A DNA stretch of 7,120 nt from Candidatus Wolfebacteria bacterium (GTDB lineage Bacteria > Patescibacteriota > Minisyncoccia > UBA6257 > UBA9933), in assembly GCA_027336345.1 (NCBI GenBank), contig DAHWFZ010000023.1, positions 1 to 7,120 of the forward strand. Reading direction: 5' to 3'. A program made the position numbers and the translations under genes. The notes below the pieces were generated by a model. It did no database searches, had not been told where the DNA came from, and worked only from the letters and a program-made list of their open reading frames with translations. Position 1 is the stretch's first letter; each line of letters starts with the position of its first letter. This document shows, in pieces, positions 4,754 to 7,120 of this stretch.

Positions 4754-5659
4754 CTATTTTCTCCTGCGTCCGTGAAAAGTTTTATAAATTTCTTTAAGCT
4801 CTTTATTTGTCAGGTGTGTGTAAATTTGCGTGGTTGCGATATTCGCATGCCCGAGAAGTTCCTGCACCGAACGCAAATCCGCTCCGTTTACCAATAAGTC
4901 GGTCGCATAAGAATGGCGCAATAAGTGCGGATGAACTTTTTTTGAAATGCCGGCTTTTCTGGAATACAAATCCACAATCCTTTGGACTGTGCGCGGAATA
5001 ATTCTGCCAATTACTTTCGGATTGGTCGCCTTGGTTAAGCTTATAAACATCGCTTCTTCGGCGTCAGTCCTTTTATTCAAATAATTTTTAATCGCTTTCT
5101 TTGCGCCATCGGCCAAAAATACAACGCGCAATTTACTCCCCTTCCCTCTTACTGTAAATTCCGCCCGTTCCAAATCCAAATACCTGTTTAATCCGCACAA
5201 CTCCGAAATGCGCAAGCCGGTCGAAAACAAAGTTTCCAAAATCGCCTTATCGCGAAGGCTTTTTAAGTCATCGCCTTTTGGCGCGGCAAGCAGTCTTTCA
5301 AGCTCGTCATATTCAAGAACTTCAATCTGTCTTGTCGGAATTTTAGGCAGCTCTATTTTATCCGGAGATAAAACTTCGTAATCGTTTTTTATCAAATATT
5401 TCAAAAAATTCCTCAGGGCGATAATGTAATAGCTTTGAGTGCTCTTCTTTAAATTATCTCCGTCATGCGCGGACAACCGGGCTAAGTGCAAACGAAACTC
5501 CTTAATCGCATCAGTGGTAATATCTGCTTCCTTTTTTATTTTCCCGAATTCAATAAATTTCTTGAGATACCTCTCATAATTTTCCCGCGTTTTGCGGGAT
5601 CTGTTTTTTTCAATTTCCAGATAGTCCAAATAGTCCTTAACCAATTTATTGATATCCAT
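4754..5659 (-). CDS. XerC/XerD-type tyrosine recombinase
   Basis: This 301-residue protein has the usual length and two-domain layout: an N-terminal SAM-like core-binding domain (about 1-95, with SRKTRENYERYLKKF) and a C-terminal catalytic domain (about 115-295). The catalytic set is complete: Arg150 in TGLRISEL, Lys173 in GKGSK, His245 and Arg248 in HPHLLRH, His271 in LLGHANI, and nucleophile Tyr280 in TTQIYTH. It should cut and rejoin DNA through a phosphotyrosine link; chromosome dimer resolution at a dif site is the usual job of such a lone Xer. I could not identify a dif site in the window. XerC, XerD and XerH cannot be told apart here, and an integrase of a mobile element is less likely but possible given the nearby tRNA genes. 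An extended -10 sits 8 bases before the ATG, so the mRNA is probably leaderless. Confidence 0.92.
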   Translation of the reverse strand: MDINKLVKDYLDYLEIEKNRSRKTRENYERYLKKFIEFGKIKKEADITTDAIKEFRLHLARLSAHDGDNLKKSTQSYYIIALRNFLKYLIKNDYEVLSPDKIELPKIPTRQIEVLEYDELERLLAAPKGDDLKSLRDKAILETLFSTGLRISELCGLNRYLDLERAEFTVRGKGSKLRVVFLADGAKKAIKNYLNKRTDAEEAMFISLTKATNPKVIGRIIPRTVQRIVDLYSRKAGISKKVHPHLLRHSYATDLLVNGADLRSVQELLGHANIATTQIYTHLTNKELKEIYKTFHGRRRK

Positions 5660-5666
5660 TAAATTT

Positions 5667-5675
5667 ATTATACCA
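5667..5675 (-). promoter_or_regulatory. Extended -10 promoter of the xer gene (leaderless)
   Basis: On the minus strand TGGTATAAT (5667-5675) is a perfect -10 with an upstream TG, the extended form that tolerates a weak -35. The start point would be about 5660, next to the ATG at 5659, and there is no Shine-Dalgarno sequence. One arm of the 18-bp inverted repeat (5676-5693) directly abuts it upstream. Confidence 0.6.
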
Positions 5676-5693
5676 CATCTGTCGCAAAATAAT
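5676..5693. repeat. 18-bp inverted repeat, left arm
   Basis: CATCTGTCGCAAAATAAT is the exact reverse complement of 6637-6654. It abuts the -10 element of the xer gene. The two arms bracket about 940 bases that include the repeat cluster and the whole parS array. Confidence 0.8.
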
Positions 5694-5869
5694 TATAAAT
5701 TTTTATTAAGATTGTTTTATAAGCCAACTCTTAAAGTATCCTCCTCCAGTATTTTGCGTTTGTGGGAGCCGGCTTCCTTTGCGTCAAGGCCAATAACCTT
5801 ATTTTTTTATTGAATTTCACTAAGATCCTTTGTCGGGCTAAGGATGACAAGCGCTCTGCTACCCCTCTT

Positions 5870-5931
5870 GTCATTGCGAAATGCAAAGCGATTTGCCCTC
5901 CTGTCATTGCGAGGTACTCCGTGGCAATCTC
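5870..5931. repeat. Two adjacent GTCATTGCGA-type repeats
   Basis: GTCATTGCGAAATGCAAAG (from 5870) and GTCATTGCGAGGTACTCC (from 5903, ending in GGCAATCT) are neighbouring copies of the repeat family also seen at 1168-1195. Open frames across them (5731-6046, both strands) are repeat-derived and not genes. Confidence 0.7.
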
Positions 5932-5993
5932 TGTCTTTGAGATTATCAACCTTGACGGAGAGTTAATTAAAGCAATGTTGAGCGATTCTCGCC

Positions 5994-6009
5994 TGCCTGC
6001 CGGCAGGCA
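5994..6009. repeat. 16-bp palindrome TGCCTGCCGGCAGGCA
   Basis: This is a perfect GC-rich palindrome in A+T-rich surroundings. It is the intact relative of the unit inserted in the interrupted tRNA-Leu (3702-3721). When translated it gives LPAGRQ-like peptides, a common sign of repeat-derived false genes in CPR genomes. Confidence 0.75.
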
Positions 6010-6027
6010 AAGACAAGTCCGTATGCC

Positions 6028-6047
6028 ATCGCAAAAAATCATATGAA
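6028..6047. repeat. 20-bp direct copy of the right half of the 38-bp palindrome
   Basis: ATCGCAAAAAATCATATGAA is identical to 6703-6722. Here it stands alone, not as a palindrome; the bases before it (GCC) do not continue the dyad. Confidence 0.85.
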
Positions 6048-6085
6048 ACTAGGCTTATTGCCTATTTTTGCCGAATTCTTTGCCT

Positions 6086-6108
6086 CTTGTGAAACATTTT
6101 GTGAAACA
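6086..6108 (+). repeat. 23-bp direct repeat with two parS half-sites, copy 1
   Basis: Identical to 6449-6471. Each copy contains two GTGAAACA half-sites spaced 12 bases start to start (6089-6096 and 6101-6108). These are the right half of the parS palindrome, in the same orientation. Confidence 0.8.
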
Positions 6109-6156
6109 ATTTTATAACATACTTTTTTATCCTGATGCCTCTACGGTGATATAAAG

Positions 6157-6172
6157 TGTTTCACGTAAAACA
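6157..6172. promoter_or_regulatory. parS-like site with one mismatch
   Basis: TGTTTCACGTAAAACA differs from the perfect parS sequence at one base in the right half (A for G). The left half-site TGTTTCAC is intact. The same altered half (GTAAAACA) recurs at 6616-6623. Confidence 0.7.
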
Positions 6173-6197
6173 CCCCCAATGAAAAATCTGGCTTATT

Positions 6198-6205
6198 GTG
6201 AAACA
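6198..6205 (+). promoter_or_regulatory. Isolated parS half-site
   Basis: GTGAAACA without its partner half. It lies between the mismatched parS-like site and the first perfect parS site. Confidence 0.5.
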
Positions 6206-6258
6206 AAACCGCCACACGACAAATATTGCCCCTCTTTTTATTAAAATTACACAACTAA

Positions 6259-6274
6259 TGTTTCACGTGAAACA
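6259..6274. promoter_or_regulatory. parS site, perfect 16-bp palindrome
   Basis: TGTTTCACGTGAAACA matches the well-known ParB/Spo0J binding site of chromosomal ParABS systems. ParB loads here and spreads to form the partition complex that ParA segregates. No parA or parB gene is in the window, so the cognate protein must be encoded elsewhere. Confidence 0.88.
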
Positions 6275-6382
6275 ATAAACAGAAAATTCTTATTAAAAGT
6301 CCTTAAATAATTCGGCAATAAACTTAAACATATAACTTTTTGTTCATTTTAGAAATAATTTTACGCTGTATTCATATTGCGA

Positions 6383-6398
6383 TGTTTCACGTGAAACA
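6383..6398. promoter_or_regulatory. parS site, perfect 16-bp palindrome, second copy
   Basis: Identical to 6259-6274 and 124 bases away from it. Two perfect copies of a 16-bp consensus this close together are strong evidence for a real partition locus. Confidence 0.88.
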
Positions 6399-6448
6399 CT
6401 TTTAACATAGAAATTCTCACCAAAATTATTCATTTCCGCTAAATTGCG

Positions 6449-6471
6449 CTTGTGAAACATTTTGTGAAACA
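6449..6471 (+). repeat. 23-bp direct repeat with two parS half-sites, copy 2
   Basis: Identical to 6086-6108, 363 bases downstream. The half-sites are at 6452-6459 and 6464-6471. The two copies sit outside the full parS sites, one on each side. Confidence 0.8.
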
Positions 6472-6515
6472 TTTTTTATTTAGATACAGCTTTTTTTAAC
6501 TTATGGTTGTTTGCT

Positions 6516-6523
6516 GTGAAACA
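6516..6523 (+). promoter_or_regulatory. Isolated parS half-site
   Basis: GTGAAACA preceded by CT; same orientation as the other isolated half-sites. Confidence 0.45.
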
Positions 6524-6568
6524 TTAATTTTATAGAACAATATGTTTAGTACAAAATTTTCCATTTTC

Positions 6569-6580
6569 CACTTGCAAGTG
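6569..6580. repeat. 12-bp palindrome CACTTGCAAGTG
   Basis: A short perfect palindrome within the array, unrelated in sequence to parS. It may be a binding site of another protein or chance. Confidence 0.4.
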
Positions 6581-6628
6581 TTCTCCGGCAAACATACCCC
6601 ACAAATCCCTATTTTGTAAAACATATTT

Positions 6629-6636
6629 TGTTTCAC
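6629..6636 (-). promoter_or_regulatory. Isolated parS half-site in reverse orientation
   Basis: TGTTTCAC is the only isolated half-site in the reverse orientation. It marks the right edge of the array and directly abuts the right arm of the 18-bp inverted repeat. Confidence 0.45.
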
Positions 6637-6654
6637 ATTATTTTGCGACAGATG
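6637..6654. repeat. 18-bp inverted repeat, right arm
   Basis: ATTATTTTGCGACAGATG is the exact reverse complement of 5676-5693. It begins immediately after the last parS half-site. Confidence 0.8.
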
Positions 6655-6684
6655 ACGGCGTTCCGTTTATTGCACAAATCGCTA

Positions 6685-6722
6685 TTCATATGATTTTTTG
6701 CGATCGCAAAAAATCATATGAA
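6685..6722. repeat. 38-bp perfect palindrome upstream of yraN
   Basis: All 19 base pairs match. The core TTGCGATCGCAA (6698-6709) is the same 12 bases as in the two palindromes around the PaaX/Cas2-like gene, but the arms differ (TTCATATGATTTT). GCGATCGC occurs nowhere else in the window. It lies 53 bases before the yraN start. Confidence 0.95.
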
Positions 6723-6723
6723 G

Positions 6724-6732
6724 TTATTCACA
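6724..6732 (+). promoter_or_regulatory. DnaA-box-like 9-mer
   Basis: TTATTCACA matches the relaxed DnaA box consensus TTATNCACA. It is a single copy next to the 38-bp palindrome; one such 9-mer alone is weak evidence. Confidence 0.35.
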
Positions 6733-6755
6733 AATATAGCTGCCAGCAAAACTAA

Positions 6756-6761
6756 TATAAT
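6756..6761 (+). promoter_or_regulatory. Putative -10 element of yraN
   Basis: A perfect TATAAT lies 13 bases before the ATG, giving a leader of about 7 bases. No convincing -35 hexamer is present at the right spacing and there is no Shine-Dalgarno sequence. Confidence 0.4.
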
Positions 6762-6774
6762 ATCTAGTATAGTA

Positions 6775-7120
6775 ATGACTCAAAAATCTGAAACAGGAAA
6801 AATAGGGGAAGACTTGGCTTGTAGATTTCTTAGGGATCAAGGGTACAGAATTATTGACCGGAATTTTAAGCGAACATTCGGAGAACTTGATATTATTTGC
6901 CAAGATCCGGATCGGACGCTGGTTTTTGTAGAAGTTAAAACAATGAGGCCATTTTATACTTCATCCGGTAATTTGGTTAATCCGCAACTTAAACCGGAAG
7001 ATCAAATGAGCAGATCTAAATTTATAAAAACCGCAAAAATAGCCGCGGCATACGCAGCATCCAACAAAAACTTAATTCAAGAAGATAGGGGATGGAGGAT
7101 TGATTTAGTCGCCATATCTA
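6775..7120 (+). CDS. yraN: YraN family (UPF0102) nuclease-like protein, partial (3' end outside window)
   Basis: The frame is open from the ATG at 6775 to the window edge, giving 115 residues, close to the family's usual full length. Family marks are the N-terminal GKIGEDLACRFL (8-19), GYRIIDRNF (23-31), the GELDII core (36-41), the FVEVK motif (51-55) and the final strand WRIDLVAI (107-114). The GELD and EVK acidic/lysine residues are the pattern of the restriction-endonuclease-like fold, which suggests DNA binding or cleavage; the cellular role of YraN proteins is poorly known. The loop after FVEVK (56-75) has an atypical sequence. The gene is transcribed away from the parS region. Missing only its last few codons and stop. 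Confidence 0.88.
   Translation, partial: MTQKSETGKIGEDLACRFLRDQGYRIIDRNFKRTFGELDIICQDPDRTLVFVEVKTMRPFYTSSGNLVNPQLKPEDQMSRSKFIKTAKIAAAYAASNKNLIQEDRGWRIDLVAIS

Larger units (their letters stand above)
5660..6774. other. Gene-free region between divergent genes: repeats, then a parS-rich array
   Basis: I see no convincing gene in these 1.1 kb. The left part (about 5760-6047) is a cluster of dispersed palindromic repeats; open frames there translate repeat DNA. The right part (6086-6640) is strongly A+T-rich and holds the parS sites and half-sites, followed by the 38-bp palindrome (6685-6722) and a DnaA-box-like 9-mer (6724-6732). The flanking genes, xer and yraN, both point outward. The layout suits a partition centromere, and perhaps a replication origin. 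Confidence 0.7.

Noticed and set aside
3695..5659. Integrative element in a tRNA gene driven by the xer recombinase
   Set aside because: The interrupted tRNA has no duplicated 3' end that would mark attL/attR, and the recombinase has the length and motifs of a housekeeping Xer protein.
5731..6046. Overlapping open frames on both strands (103 and 94 codons)
   Set aside because: They run through palindromic repeat units and give repeat-type peptides such as LPAGRQ; no domain, ribosome binding site or plausible start context.

Overview
The window looks like a chromosomal segment from a member of the Candidate Phyla Radiation (Patescibacteria, probably Parcubacteria-like). This is an inference. 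It rests on the A+T-rich sequence, the small secreted two-helix pilin-like (TrbC/VirB2-type) proteins, a PaaX/Cas2-like regulator, apparently leaderless promoters, and many short palindromic repeats of the 'GTCATTGCGAG...GGCAATCTC' and 'GTCATTCCGAA...' types between genes. No rRNA or ribosomal protein gene is present to place it more exactly.

Layout. (1) Positions 1-1811, plus strand: three paralogous pilin-like membrane protein genes separated by repeat-rich spacers. They end at a strong GC-rich terminator (1841-1858), next to a second hairpin that terminates the convergent genes. (2) 1948-3522, minus strand: a compact three-gene operon encoding a small two-helix membrane protein, an SPFH/band 7 protein and a membrane-anchored protein with an extracytoplasmic domain. 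Each gene has a strong Shine-Dalgarno sequence, and one good sigma70-like promoter precedes them (3619-3647). (3) 3695-3912, plus strand: an intact tRNA-Leu(UAG) lies inside the anticodon loop of a second tRNA-Leu gene. The outer gene also carries a 20-nt palindromic insert between its acceptor stem and D stem, so it is probably a pseudogene. (4) 3974-4674: a gene with a winged helix and a Cas2-like domain (PaaX-like), bracketed by two copies of the same 34-bp perfect palindrome. (5) 4754-5659, minus strand: a complete XerC/XerD-type tyrosine recombinase. (6) 5660-6774: a gene-free region of about 1.1 kb. Its right half holds two perfect parS sites (TGTTTCACGTGAAACA), one with a single mismatch, and seven isolated half-sites; a 38-bp perfect palindrome and a DnaA-box-like 9-mer follow. 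(7) 6775 to the window end, plus strand: the start of a YraN-family gene, cut by the window edge.

How it fits together. The genes on either side of the parS-rich region (xer to the left, yraN to the right) are transcribed away from it. That arrangement suits a chromosome-partition centromere and possibly the replication origin, although no parA, parB or dnaA gene is in the window. The strongest candidates for something undescribed are the palindrome-flanked PaaX/Cas2-like gene with its shared TTGCGATCGCAA core (also found in the palindrome before yraN), the parS plus half-site array, and the tRNA nested in a tRNA.
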